A stretch of 64,000 bases of DNA from positions 1 to 64,000 of the forward strand of contig CAKRNO010000004.1 of the NCBI GenBank assembly GCA_934371135.1, written 5' to 3'. Both the position numbers and the translations under genes were made by a program. Below the pieces are notes generated by a model. The model was given only the letters and a program-made list of their open reading frames with translations. It made no database searches and was not told the DNA's origin. Every line of letters starts with the position of its first letter. Within the stretch, counting starts at the first letter, position 1. Source of the DNA: an uncultured Eubacteriales bacterium (GTDB lineage Bacteria; Bacillota; Clostridia; Oscillospirales; CAG-272). Below are positions 6,958 through 15,627 of the stretch, in pieces.

Positions 6958-7950
6958 GTGAAAAAAATATTGCTCCTGGCGACGGGGGGCACCATTGCGT
7001 CGCGAAATCTCGGGGAGGGACTGACACCGGCACTCACGGCGGAGGAGCTGCTCGGGTGTGTACCGGAGATCGCCGGGGTATGCGACGTGGTGGCGGAGCA
7101 GGTGTGCAACCTCGACAGCACCAATATGCGTCCCGAACATTGGGTGCGGATCGCACGGCGGGTGCGGGAGGTGTACGACGCTTACGATGGGTTCGTCATC
7201 ACGCACGGCACCGACACGATGGCGTATGCCGCCGCGTGTCTCTATTACCTCCTGCAGAACACGCGCAAGCCGGTGGTGCTGACAGGTTCGCAGATCTCCA
7301 TCTTTGAGCGTGACAGCGACGCGCGCGACAATCTCCTCGGCGCCTTCCGCTACGCGAGCGACCCCGCCGCCTGCGGCGTGCGGGTGTACTTCGACGGCAA
7401 GGTCATCTGCGGCACACGCGCCCGCAAGACGCGCACGCGGAGCTTCAACGCCTTTTCCAGTGTGGACTATCCCACCGTGGCGCTTGTGCGCGACGGGCGG
7501 GTACAATACTATATCAGGGGGGATGTGACGGGGGAGGAACGGTTCTACGACCGGCTCGACCCGAACGTCCTGCTCGTCAAGCTGACGCCCGGCATCGATG
7601 CCGGCATCCTCGACTATGCGGCGGCACACAGCCATGCCGTCATCCTCGAGAGCTTCGGGGTCGGGGGCATCCCGCACTATGACGACGGCGCTTTTGAAAA
7701 GGGCATCGCGCGCTTGCAGGCGAAAAACGTGCGCATCGTGGTGGCGACGCAGGTCGCCCATGAGGGGAGCGCGATGGAGACCTACCGCGTCGGGTACCGC
7801 ATCAAGGAAAAATACCGCCTGCCCGAGGCATACGAAATGACGACCGAGGCGGTGCTCGCCAAGACCATGTGGGCGCTGACGGTCACCGACAACGCCGAGG
7901 ATTTTTACCGCGTGTTTGAGACGCCGGTCGGGAACGATCTGCTCGTCTGA
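6958..7950 (+). CDS. ansA: L-asparaginase, type I
   Basis: Hydrolyses L-asparagine to aspartate and ammonia in the cytoplasm. The 330-residue product starts with KKILLLATGGTIAS, carrying the first nucleophile Thr, and has the second catalytic block FVITHGTDTMAYAA (Thr-Asp with the following Lys region KPVVLTGSQ). VILESFGVGGIP is the conserved substrate-closing region. No signal peptide is present, as expected for the cytosolic type. Start GTG 6958 is chosen because the family begins directly with this motif; a longer frame back to 6889 would add 23 low-complexity residues. The ribosome-binding site is weak. It is a single-gene transcript ended by a bidirectional terminator. Confidence 0.9.
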   Translation: MKKILLLATGGTIASRNLGEGLTPALTAEELLGCVPEIAGVCDVVAEQVCNLDSTNMRPEHWVRIARRVREVYDAYDGFVITHGTDTMAYAAACLYYLLQNTRKPVVLTGSQISIFERDSDARDNLLGAFRYASDPAACGVRVYFDGKVICGTRARKTRTRSFNAFSSVDYPTVALVRDGRVQYYIRGDVTGEERFYDRLDPNVLLVKLTPGIDAGILDYAAAHSHAVILESFGVGGIPHYDDGAFEKGIARLQAKNVRIVVATQVAHEGSAMETYRVGYRIKEKYRLPEAYEMTTEAVLAKTMWALTVTDNAEDFYRVFETPVGNDLLV

Positions 7951-7974
7951 CAGCGGCGGAAACAGATGAAAAAA

Positions 7975-8015
7975 CGGAGAGGAGCCTGCAAAACAGGCTC
8001 CTCTCCGCGGTTTTC
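7975..8015. terminator. Bidirectional terminator between asparaginase and the HD gene
   Basis: 14-bp stem CGGAGAGGAGCCTG (7975-7988) with its complement at 7994-8007. T-rich tracts lie on both sides (CGGTTTTC on plus, GTTTTTTC on minus). Confidence 0.85.
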
Positions 8016-8087
8016 GGGTGTCGGCTATGTGCCGCCGTGGGTGACCCGGTTGGCTTTTGGCGGTTTCCGATGGGCGTCGCCCACCGG

Positions 8088-8684
8088 TCATTTCGCTTCG
8101 CGCTTGGTCTCCACGAAATAGGTCGCCTCGGTGTCGGCGATCGACAGGGCGAGCGCGAGGGGAAAGAGCTCAAAGGCTTTTCCGACGTTGCGCACGTCAT
8201 CCTCGTTCGAAAAGCCCATGTGGTACCGGATGGCGAACGCTTCCTCACGCGTCAGACGCATGAAGCCCGAGATGACATAGACGGATTTTTCCCCGTGTCC
8301 GTAGGGGAGGTTGTCGTCAAACTCATAGTAGGGCATCGGCTTCCACTGCCCGGTGACGGGGTCCTTGACGTTCCGCGTCGAGACACGGTAGACATTGACC
8401 TTGCACAGGTCATGGAGCAGGGAGACGATGGCGATCGTCTCGTCCGAATAGGAGAGCCCGAACTCATCCCGCACCTTGTTCCGCGCGAGGTAGTCACGCA
8501 GGCACTCGTACACGTTGATTGAATGGTCGAGGAGCCCTCCCTCATAGGCAGAGTGATAGCGGGTGGAGGCGGGGGCGGTGAAGAAATCGGAATTGGCACC
8601 GGTGAGCCACGCCAGCAGCTCCTGCGCGCCTTCGCGCTTGATCAGAGAGGTATAGATATCCAGAAACTTTTCGCGGTTGGTCAT
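8088..8684 (-). CDS. HD-domain phosphohydrolase
   Basis: 198 residues with the HD metal-binding pattern: a His in RYHSAYEGGLLDHS, then LLHDLCKV for the His-Asp pair, and RYHMGF further on. This resembles the C-terminal HD domain of YhaM-type proteins but stands alone without a nucleic-acid-binding domain. HD proteins hydrolyse phosphate esters, often of nucleotides; the substrate here is unknown. Start ATG 8684 has AAAGGAGC 6 bases upstream. It follows thiI by 11 bases, so the two are co-transcribed and may share a link to tRNA or nucleotide metabolism. Confidence 0.75.
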   Translation of the reverse strand: MTNREKFLDIYTSLIKREGAQELLAWLTGANSDFFTAPASTRYHSAYEGGLLDHSINVYECLRDYLARNKVRDEFGLSYSDETIAIVSLLHDLCKVNVYRVSTRNVKDPVTGQWKPMPYYEFDDNLPYGHGEKSVYVISGFMRLTREEAFAIRYHMGFSNEDDVRNVGKAFELFPLALALSIADTEATYFVETKREAK

Positions 8685-8695
8685 AGGGGCTCCTT

Positions 8696-9883
8696 TCAGC
8701 GATAGTCGTCGTAAAGCTTGCGGGTGACGGTGTAGCGGCTCTGCCACGCCTCCTCGAGGAGGGCGTCCACATCCACCTTTTCCAGTTCTTTCAGCACCTG
8801 GGCGAGCTGGGGGCGGGTCTTCGGGTGCCGCGGGGTGAAGACGGTGCAGCAATCCTCATAGGGGAGGATAGAGGTCTCAAACGTACCGATCCTGCGGGCG
8901 ACCGTGACGATCTCGTCCTTGTCCATACCGATGCAGGGGCGGAACAGGGGGATCGTGACCGCCGCGCCGGTGACCGCCATCGCCTCCATCGTCTGCGACG
9001 CGACCTGCCCGAGGCTCTCGCCCGTGATCAGCGCACCGGCGCCGCGCTCGCGGGCACAACGCTCGGCGAGCTTCATCATGAAGTGGCGGAGCAGGAGGGT
9101 GAAGTATTCCTCGGCGCACTTGCGCGAGAGCTCCTCCTGCACATGGGTGAGGGACATGACATGAACCTCGATTCTGGAGGTGAAGCGGCAGAGCTCCCCG
9201 GCGAGGGTAAAGACCTTTTCCCGTGCGCGCTCGGAGGTGTAGGGGTAGGACTCAAAATGGACGGCTTCCAGCTCCAGCCCCCGCTTCGCCATCATGTATC
9301 CGGCGACGGGGGAGTCGATCCCCCCGGAGAGCAGCAGCATCCCGCGCCCGGCACAGCCGAGCGGGAGACCGCCCGCGCCCTTTTCCTGCCCGGCGTGGAT
9401 GTAGGCGGCGTTTTCGCGCACCTCTACCCGCACCATCGCCTCCGGGTGATGGAGATCCACCCGGATCGTGTGCAGGGCGGAGAGGACGGCGCCGCCGACG
9501 CGGGCGGCGATCTCGGGCGAGTTCAGGGGGAACGCTTTGTCGGAGCGCTTGGCGTCCACGCGGAAGGTGCGCGCACCGGCGAGCTTCTCCGGCAGGTAGT
9601 CGCGCGCGACGCGGCAGATGTCGTCGATGTCCTTCTCCGCCACGGCGGCACGGGTCACGCCGACGATGCCGAACACATCGCGGGCGCTCTCATACATACC
9701 GTCTATGTCCGCCTCGTCATTCAGCGGTTCGATGTAAATGGTGGACTGGGCGTGGTGCACCTCAAAGGCGCCGTAGTGCCACGCGCGGCGGCGCAGCTCC
9801 TTGGTCAGCCGGCTCTCAAAGGAGGATTTGTTCGCACCTTTCAGCACCAGTTCTCCGTATTTGCAAAGGATGATTTCTTTCAT
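8696..9883 (-). CDS. thiI: tRNA 4-thiouridylation / thiamine thiazole protein ThiI
   Basis: Makes 4-thiouridine at position 8 of tRNA and in some bacteria passes sulfur to thiazole synthesis. The 395 residues show an N-terminal ferredoxin-like/THUMP part (about 60-165) and a PP-loop ATPase with LLLSGGIDSPVAGYMM near residue 185, then ALITGESLGQVASQT and LPYEDCCTVFTP, all standard for ThiI. There is no C-terminal rhodanese domain, as in most Firmicutes, where a dedicated cysteine desulfurase supplies sulfur; none is visible in this window. ATG 9883 begins MKEIILCKYGE, the conserved N-terminus. Confidence 0.95.
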   Translation of the reverse strand: MKEIILCKYGELVLKGANKSSFESRLTKELRRRAWHYGAFEVHHAQSTIYIEPLNDEADIDGMYESARDVFGIVGVTRAAVAEKDIDDICRVARDYLPEKLAGARTFRVDAKRSDKAFPLNSPEIAARVGGAVLSALHTIRVDLHHPEAMVRVEVRENAAYIHAGQEKGAGGLPLGCAGRGMLLLSGGIDSPVAGYMMAKRGLELEAVHFESYPYTSERAREKVFTLAGELCRFTSRIEVHVMSLTHVQEELSRKCAEEYFTLLLRHFMMKLAERCARERGAGALITGESLGQVASQTMEAMAVTGAAVTIPLFRPCIGMDKDEIVTVARRIGTFETSILPYEDCCTVFTPRHPKTRPQLAQVLKELEKVDVDALLEEAWQSRYTVTRKLYDDYR

Positions 9884-10031
9884 AAAGCCCTCTTGCGGTT
9901 AAATTCATACCAGTATAGCACACCCCGCGCCGCATTGCAAGGCAAGAATCGCGGGTGCCCTGTGCCCGGGCACTGTCGGACGCGCTTGGGCGCAGAACCC
10001 GCGGCGGGCGCCACGGCTCCCCCCGGCGCCG

Positions 10032-10544
10032 TCAGAGCGGGAGGATCATGAAGTCGCAGTCGATCGGCTGTCCGTCCTCTTTCTTCATATAGGCGGGGTA
10101 GGTACACAGCTTACGGAAGCCGAACTTTTCATAGAGGCGGATGGCGCGGGCGTTGTCGCTGCGCACCTCGAGGAAGACCTGCTCGAGACCGTTTTCCCGC
10201 GCGAAAGCCAGCACGCGCTCTGCCAGCGCCGTACCGATGCCTCTCCCCCACATATCGCGCAGGACGCTGACCCCGAGCTCACCGCGGTGGCTCATGCGGC
10301 GGGGACCGCGCGAGAGGCTCGCGTCGCCCACGATCCTGCCCTCATACCGGGCGACAAACAACGCGTTACCGGTGGAGCCGACCTGCTTTGCAAGGTAGTC
10401 TGCCTCCATCTCGACCGTGAAGGGAAAATCATCCGCCCCGAAGGAGAGATTATCGGTCTCCCCGCTGATGGTCTTCAGGTAATCGATCAGCTCCGCCGCA
10501 TCTGCCGGCGTGCCGCGCTCAATGGTCAAAGCGCCTGTCTGCAT
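10032..10544 (-). CDS. GNAT-family N-acetyltransferase
   Basis: 170 residues with the GNAT fold: FVARYEGRIVGDASL (beta strands), then LGVSVLRDMWGRGIGTAL, which carries the acetyl-CoA loop RGIGTA, and DNARAIRLYEKFGF, the classical C-terminal signature. The start at ATG 10544 is set by CGGAGGA 5 bases upstream; a longer frame to 10664 overlaps the promoter. The acceptor substrate cannot be inferred. It is transcribed alone from a strong promoter divergent to that of valS. Confidence 0.85.
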   Translation of the reverse strand: MQTGALTIERGTPADAAELIDYLKTISGETDNLSFGADDFPFTVEMEADYLAKQVGSTGNALFVARYEGRIVGDASLSRGPRRMSHRGELGVSVLRDMWGRGIGTALAERVLAFARENGLEQVFLEVRSDNARAIRLYEKFGFRKLCTYPAYMKKEDGQPIDCDFMILPL

Positions 10545-10596
10545 ACATTCCTCCGTTGTCACTCCCATCGCCCCACGGCTTTGGTGATTTGTCTTT

Positions 10597-10625
10597 ATTA
10601 TAGTAGAGAAACGGCGGAAATGCAA
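10597..10625 (-). promoter_or_regulatory. Promoter for the acetyltransferase
   Basis: On the minus strand TTGCAT (10620-10625), 17-bp spacer, TATAAT (10597-10602). Confidence 0.75.
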
Positions 10626-10657
10626 GAGCGGCGACGGCAGGGAAAGCAGGCTGGGGC

Positions 10658-10686
10658 TTGACAAATCGGCGGGGATGGATTACAAT
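10658..10686 (+). promoter_or_regulatory. Promoter for the valS T-box leader
   Basis: TTGACA (10658-10663), 17-bp spacer, TACAAT (10681-10686). The predicted start near 10693 gives a leader of nearly 300 bases. Confidence 0.8.
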
Positions 10687-10692
10687 AGGGAG

Positions 10693-10960
10693 GCAATGAC
10701 GGGGAGGAGTAGCCTCCCGGGGCGGTCAAGAGAGCAGGCGGTCGGTGCGAGCCTGTCGGTGCCCCGGACGGTGAAGGTCGCCCCCGAGCCGAGGAAGAAA
10801 GACGCGAGGCGGTGGCGTTTCACCGCGCGCTGCCCGGTTTTTCGGGCGCCCCGCTGTCCTGTAGACCCTCTCCCGCAAAGGCGCGCCGCGCGGCGCGTGA
10901 AGCAGGTGGTACCGCGTTATGAACGCCCTGTGTCGAGAGACACGGGGTATTTTTGTTTTT
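10693..10960 (+). ncRNA. T-box leader (valine-tRNA sensing)
   Basis: The T-box sequence GGTGGTACCGCG lies at 10905-10916. A terminator hairpin CCCTGTGTC/GACACGGGG (10926-10947) with ATTTTTGTTTTT follows at once. Uncharged tRNA-Val binding should favour the antiterminator through the T-box bases and permit valS transcription. The upstream part can form stem I; GAAGGTCGCC near 10774 offers a GTC valine specifier at about 10777-10779. The specifier is inference, the T-box and terminator are seen. Confidence 0.9.
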
Positions 10961-10987
10961 GTCGCCGGGCGACAGAAAGGACACAGT

Positions 10988-13618
10988 ATGGCAAGAGACC
11001 TCCCAAAAACGTATGCACCGAAGGAGTTCGAGGACCGCATCTACAAGACGTGGTGCGACCGCGGCTACTTCACCGCTGACCCGAAAAAGCCGGGCCCCGC
11101 GTTCTCCATGGTGATCCCGCCCCCGAACGTCACGGGGCAGCTGCACATGGGGCACGCGCTCGACGAGACGCTCCAGGACATCCTGGTCCGCTACAAGCGG
11201 ATGCAGGGCTTCAACACCCTCTGGGTCCCCGGTACCGACCACGCCGGCATCGCGACGCAGATCAAGGTGGAGGAGCAGCTCCGCGTGAACGAGGGGCTGA
11301 CCCGCTACGACCTCGGGCGTGAGAAATTTCTCGAGCGCGTCTGGGACTGGAAGAACAAGTACGGCGACCGCATCATTTCACAGCTGAAGAAGCTCGGCAC
11401 CTCCTGCGACTGGACGCGCGAGCGCTTCACGATGGACGAGGGCTGCTCCCGCGCCGTCAAGGAAGTGTTCGTCAGCCTGTACCGCAAGGGGCTCATCTAC
11501 CGCGGCAACCGTATCATCAACTGGTGCCCGCACTGCAAGACGGCGCTTTCCGACGCGGAGGTCGAATATGAGGAGCAGGCAGGCTCCTTCTGGCACATCC
11601 GTTACCCCATCAAGGGCGAGGACGGGTATGTGGAGATCGCCACGACCCGCCCCGAGACGATGTTCGGCGATACCGCCGTCGCCGTCAACCCGAACGATGA
11701 GAACACGAAGCATCTCATCGGCAAGACGCTGATCCTGCCGCTCGTCGGGCGGGAGATCCCCGTCATCGCGGACGAGTATGTGGAGATCGGCTTCGGGACC
11801 GGCTGCGTGAAGATCACGCCCGCCCATGACCCGAACGACTTCCTCGTCGGGCAGCGCCATGGGCTCGAACAGATCAAGGTCATGAACGACGACGCCACCA
11901 TGAATGCTTTTGCCGGCAAGTATCAGGGCATGGACCGCTACGAGTGCCGCCGTGCGCTGGTCGCGGATCTGGATGCCGCCGGGTATCTGCTCTCGGTCGA
12001 GCCGCACACGCATAACGTCGGTACCTGCTACCGCTGTAAAACGACGGTCGAGCCGCTGACCTCTGATCAGTGGTTCGTGAAGATGGGTCCGATGATCGAG
12101 CCCTCGCTCGACGCCGTGCGCCGCGGGGACATCCGTTTCGTGCCCGAGCGCTTCACCCGCAACTACACCGTATGGATGGAAAACCTGCACGACTGGTGCA
12201 TCTCCCGTCAACTCTGGTGGGGGCACCGCATCCCGGCGTTCTACTGCGACGAGTGCCACGAGGTGACCGTCACTGCCGAGGACAGCGCCGTCTGCCCGAA
12301 GTGCGGCAAGCCCATGCGGCAGGAAAATGATGTGCTGGACACCTGGTTCTCCTCCGCGCTCTGGCCCTTCTCGACGCTGGGCTGGCCGGACGACACCGAG
12401 GATCTGCGCCGCTACTATCCGACGAGCACGCTCGTCACCGGGTATGACATCATCTTCTTCTGGGTCGCCCGCATGATCTTCTCGGGTCTTGAACACACGG
12501 GCAAGGCGCCGTTCCACACCGTCTTCATCCACGGTCTTGTGCGCGACGCACAGGGGCGCAAGATGTCCAAATCGCTCGGGAACGGGATTGACCCCCTGGA
12601 GGTCATCGACCAATACGGGGCAGACGCTCTCCGCTTCGCCCTCGCAACCGGGAACGCCCCCGGGAACGATATGCGTTTCTCGGACGAGAAGATCGAGGCG
12701 GCGCGCAACTTTGCGAACAAGCTCTGGAACGCCTCCCGTTTCGTGCTCATGAACCTCGGCGACGCCGAGGTGCCCGCGGGGCTCCCGGAGGACGGCGCGA
12801 TGACCGCCGAGGACAAGTGGATCGTCAGCCGCTTCCAGAAGACGGTGCGCTCTGTGTGCGAGAACCTCGACCACTACGAGGTCGGCGTGGCGCTCTCCGA
12901 GATCTATGACTTCACCTGGGACACCTTCTGCGACTGGTATATCGAGCTCACGAAGAACCGTCTGTTCGATAAGGAGAGCGAGGGTGCCGCGACGGCGCGC
13001 CGCGTGCTGGTTTTTGTGCTCACGGGCATCCTGAAGCTCCTGCATCCGTATATGCCGTTCATCACCGAGGAGATTTACGGGGCTCTGCCGAACACCGGGG
13101 AATCCATCATGATCGATACGTACCCCGCGTTTGACGAGGCTCGTCTCTATCCCGCCGAGGAGGAGGCGACCGACCGCGTGATTGCCGCCATCCGCGCCAT
13201 CCGCAACCGCCGCGCGGAGATGAACGTCCCGCCGTCCAAAAAAGCCAACCTCTATATCGTCACGAAGTATCCCGACAGCTTTGCGGGCAGAGAGGGCATT
13301 TTCGCGCGCCTTGCGAGCGCGGAGAGCGTGCACCTCGCGGATGCGTACGCCGCCGACGGCGCCGTCAGCATCGTGACCGACGCGGCGACCGTCTATATCC
13401 CGCTCGGTGACCTCGTCGATTTCGAGAAGGAACGCGCCCGTCTCACGGCGGAGCTCAACCGCGTGCGCGGGGAGATCAATCGCCTGACGGCAAAACTCGC
13501 GAATGAGGGCTTCGTCGCCAAGGCACCTGCCGCCGTCGTGGAGGCAGAGCGCGTCAAGCTCGCAAAATATCGCGAGACGGAGACACAGCTCACGGACGCA
13601 CTCGCGAAACTCGCGTAA
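10988..13618 (+). CDS. valS: Valyl-tRNA synthetase
   Basis: Charges tRNA-Val. 876 residues, normal for the bacterial enzyme. The class I signature HMGH is at residues 53-56 in PPPNVTGQLHMGHAL. The editing domain lies in the middle (residues about 190-350). Zinc-type Cys pairs occur (CYRCK; CDECHE; CPKCGK), and KMSKS is at 525-529. A C-terminal coiled coil (FEKERARLTAELNRVRGEIN to the end) is the tRNA-binding arm. ATG 10988 has AAAGGA before it; the reading frame extends upstream into the T-box terminator but that part is not coding. Confidence 0.97.
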   Translation: MARDLPKTYAPKEFEDRIYKTWCDRGYFTADPKKPGPAFSMVIPPPNVTGQLHMGHALDETLQDILVRYKRMQGFNTLWVPGTDHAGIATQIKVEEQLRVNEGLTRYDLGREKFLERVWDWKNKYGDRIISQLKKLGTSCDWTRERFTMDEGCSRAVKEVFVSLYRKGLIYRGNRIINWCPHCKTALSDAEVEYEEQAGSFWHIRYPIKGEDGYVEIATTRPETMFGDTAVAVNPNDENTKHLIGKTLILPLVGREIPVIADEYVEIGFGTGCVKITPAHDPNDFLVGQRHGLEQIKVMNDDATMNAFAGKYQGMDRYECRRALVADLDAAGYLLSVEPHTHNVGTCYRCKTTVEPLTSDQWFVKMGPMIEPSLDAVRRGDIRFVPERFTRNYTVWMENLHDWCISRQLWWGHRIPAFYCDECHEVTVTAEDSAVCPKCGKPMRQENDVLDTWFSSALWPFSTLGWPDDTEDLRRYYPTSTLVTGYDIIFFWVARMIFSGLEHTGKAPFHTVFIHGLVRDAQGRKMSKSLGNGIDPLEVIDQYGADALRFALATGNAPGNDMRFSDEKIEAARNFANKLWNASRFVLMNLGDAEVPAGLPEDGAMTAEDKWIVSRFQKTVRSVCENLDHYEVGVALSEIYDFTWDTFCDWYIELTKNRLFDKESEGAATARRVLVFVLTGILKLLHPYMPFITEEIYGALPNTGESIMIDTYPAFDEARLYPAEEEATDRVIAAIRAIRNRRAEMNVPPSKKANLYIVTKYPDSFAGREGIFARLASAESVHLADAYAADGAVSIVTDAATVYIPLGDLVDFEKERARLTAELNRVRGEINRLTAKLANEGFVAKAPAAVVEAERVKLAKYRETETQLTDALAKLA

Positions 13619-13674
13619 CGCTTTATACCGGCGTGTCGCGAGGCAAGCGACTCGTCTGGTGAACGAAAACCGAC

Positions 13675-13716
13675 ATAACCACCGCCCGGGTGCCATGGCA
13701 CCCGGGCGGTGGTTAT
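13675..13716. repeat. Perfect 42-bp palindrome, possible bidirectional terminator
   Basis: 13675-13695 is the exact reverse complement of 13696-13716, centred on TGCCATGGCA with no loop. It separates valS from a convergent gene. Neither side has a run of T longer than three, so it is an atypical terminator. Confidence 0.7.
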
Positions 13717-13760
13717 ATTCTGGGAGTTTCGTTTTGCAAAGCGGAGGCTGTCATCGCCGC

Positions 13761-14246
13761 TCAATAAGCGACGGAACCTCCGGCGAGGACGGTAATCACG
13801 ACCATCAGAACGACCAGCGCCAGCCAGACGAGCGGGAGAATAATGGCAACGATGCACATCGTGCGATAGCCACTGCCCTTCGGGTACTGGTTGAGCCCGA
13901 CGATGCCGAGGATGAACCCGACAATGCCGACGAAGAAAGCACAGATGAGCGCCGCGATGGCGAGACCGCCGGAGGGCTGAGCCACCGGGGGCTGGTAGGG
14001 GGGATAGTCTGTATACCCCGTATGATAGAACGAGGATGGGGGCGTGTAGCTGCCGGAGTCCGCGGTGCTCTCGGGGCGGCCGAAGCCGCCGGCGGGGGTG
14101 GTTTTGCCGATGTCGCCTCCGGTGGTGCCGGACCCGGACGGGGTGGCGTACGGGTTATCAGCCGCGCGCAGGGGCGCGCCGCAATTCGGGCAGAAGCGCG
14201 AGGTGGGATCCGTGATGTCGGTATGGCAGGCAGGACAGGTCTTCAT
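13761..14246 (-). CDS. Zinc-ribbon membrane protein (DUF4190-like)
   Basis: 161 residues. An N-terminal zinc ribbon has CPACHTD and FCPNCGAPL. A Gly/Ser/Pro/Tyr-rich linker covers about 30-90, and two membrane helices (LAIAALICAFFVGIVGFILG; MCIVAIILPLVWLALVVLMV) are joined by a short loop containing LNQYPKGSG. That hairpin is characteristic of the DUF4190 family found in many Gram-positive bacteria. The ribbon should be cytoplasmic. Role unknown. ATG 14246 has AAAGGA 7 bases upstream. Monocistronic. Confidence 0.8.
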   Translation of the reverse strand: MKTCPACHTDITDPTSRFCPNCGAPLRAADNPYATPSGSGTTGGDIGKTTPAGGFGRPESTADSGSYTPPSSFYHTGYTDYPPYQPPVAQPSGGLAIAALICAFFVGIVGFILGIVGLNQYPKGSGYRTMCIVAIILPLVWLALVVLMVVITVLAGGSVAY

Positions 14247-14387
14247 GTCGGATTCCTTTCTTTGTGCAATCGCCGCTTGGAGATTGCCTGGTCGTATTTT
14301 ACTTTATTGTAGCAAAAATACGCAAGACTTGCAAGGGGGGAATACATATTTTACCCCGGAGCGGGTGCCGGTGGGCACCCGTCGATG

Positions 14388-14879
14388 TCAGAACAGGCGG
14401 GAGAGGACCCTCGCCGCTTTTTCGTTGTCGGGCAGGACCGTATAGACGACCGTCCTGCCGTAGAGGGCGATCGTCGGGTCTGCCGCCGCGGAGGTATCCG
14501 TTTTGCCGGCGGCGCGGCAGAGGTCGATCCGCGCCCGGAGGCACCCGATGATCTCCGCCGCCGCGTCACGGTCGGGGCACTCGAAAATCCCCATTTCGGC
14601 GATGCGGGACGAGGAGGTGCCTAAAAACAAGGCAAAACGCTGTATATCCTCGCGGTCGTCGTCGCCCGGGGCGCGGGTGAAAAAGGCGTCGAACAGGACG
14701 GGCGGCAGATAGCGCTCGCTCCCCTCGTCTGCCTCGCTGTCGTAAAATCTGCCTGCCGGGAGCGGATAGGCGGCGGCGAACGCCTCCAGCGTCTCGATCG
14801 GCGAGCGCTTCGTGCGGCAGGAGAGGAGGGAGGGGCAAAGGAGCATGATGCAAAGCAAAACACAAATCCATTTTTTCAT
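14388..14879 (-). CDS. Small hypothetical lipoprotein
   Basis: 163 residues starting MKKWICVLLCIMLLCPSLLS and then Cys, a clear lipoprotein signal with the modified Cys at about residue 21. The mature part includes TLEAFAAAYPLPAGRFYDSE and a stretch GIFECPDRDAAAEIIGCLRA. This resembles uncharacterised Clostridia lipoproteins (DUF4358-like), but I cannot assign it firmly. The start at ATG 14879 is forced by the signal peptide; its ribosome-binding site is poor. Monocistronic, convergent with nothing, 315 bases downstream of rplL. Confidence 0.7.
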   Translation of the reverse strand: MKKWICVLLCIMLLCPSLLSCRTKRSPIETLEAFAAAYPLPAGRFYDSEADEGSERYLPPVLFDAFFTRAPGDDDREDIQRFALFLGTSSSRIAEMGIFECPDRDAAAEIIGCLRARIDLCRAAGKTDTSAAADPTIALYGRTVVYTVLPDNEKAARVLSRLF

Positions 14880-15142
14880 GCTACAGTGTATGCGCGGGTG
14901 GCGCCAAAAAGACGGTGCGTCAGGGGAGTACACATCCTGCCGCGCGGGCGGGTAACGGTGCTGGGGACAGACGACAGCGGAAAGTACGGAAAACAAGGCA
15001 GGGGCGCCGGGGGATAACGTCGCCCCGCGCGCGAGTGGAGACAGCAACGAAATGTGAAAAGGGAAAGTGAGAGGACGCGGGGGCGGTGGAAAAGGCAAAG
15101 GGAAAAAGCAAAGAAAAGGGGATAGGAAAAAAGCAAAAGGAA
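14880..15142. other. Gene-free, purine-rich spacer
   Basis: No credible reading frame. From about 15050 the plus strand is almost pure purine (runs of A and G), which on the minus strand forms the pyrimidine tail of the rplL terminator and continues well beyond it. Confidence 0.6.
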
Positions 15143-15177
15143 AAGGCGCGTCTCCCGGCAGGTGAGAGACGCGCCTT
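15143..15177 (-). terminator. Terminator of rplJ-rplL
   Basis: 12-bp perfect stem AAGGCGCGTCTC (15143-15154) with GAGACGCGCCTT (15166-15177). On the minus strand it is followed by TTCCTTTTGCTTTTTT. Confidence 0.9.
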
Positions 15178-15194
15178 CCCCAAACGGGGAGAAA

Positions 15195-15572
15195 TTACTT
15201 GATTTCGACTTCTGCGCCGGCAGCCTTGAGCTCCTCGGCTACCTTGTCTGCTTCTTCCTTGGAGACGCCTTCCTTGATCGCCTTCGGAGCGGCCTCGACG
15301 AGGTCCTTTGCTTCCTTCAGGCCGAGAGAGGTGATGGAGCGGACAGCCTTGATAACATTCAGCTTGTTCGCGCCGGCGCTCTTCAGGATAACGTCGAACT
15401 CGGTCTTCTCCTCTGCTGCGGGAGCGGCAGCGGCACCGCCGACAGCGGCAACAGCCACGGGAGCAGCGGAAACGCCGAACTCCTCTTCCATAGCCTTCAC
15501 GAGATCTGCGAGTTCAAGAATGGTGAGACCTTTCACAAGGTCAAGAATCTGAGTGGTCTTTTCGTTTGCCAT
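15195..15572 (-). CDS. rplL: 50S ribosomal protein L7/L12
   Basis: Forms the flexible stalk that recruits translation factors. 125 residues: an N-terminal dimerisation helix (DLVKGLTILELADLVKAMEE), an Ala/Gly/Pro-rich hinge (about 35-53), and the C-terminal factor-binding domain (EFDVILKSAGANKLNVIKAV to VEIK). GGAGG precedes ATG 15572. It lies 55 bases after rplJ, and a strong terminator right behind it means rpoB is not co-transcribed, unlike the common arrangement. Confidence 0.97.
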   Translation of the reverse strand: MANEKTTQILDLVKGLTILELADLVKAMEEEFGVSAAPVAVAAVGGAAAAPAAEEKTEFDVILKSAGANKLNVIKAVRSITSLGLKEAKDLVEAAPKAIKEGVSKEEADKVAEELKAAGAEVEIK

Positions 15573-15627
15573 TTTGAATTACCTCCAAAAATATGACTTA
15601 TTATTTTTTGTGTTTCGGTCGCGGGGA

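Noticed and set aside
6958..7950. T-box control of asparaginase
   Set aside because: The leader lacks the GGTGGNACCGCG element that is plain in front of valS.
11378..13696. 770-codon minus-strand frame opposite valS
   Set aside because: Shadow of valS, no ribosome-binding site or recognisable domain.
14880..15142. Possible small gene in the purine-rich spacer
   Set aside because: Low-complexity composition and no start signals; it is better explained as terminator tail and spacer.
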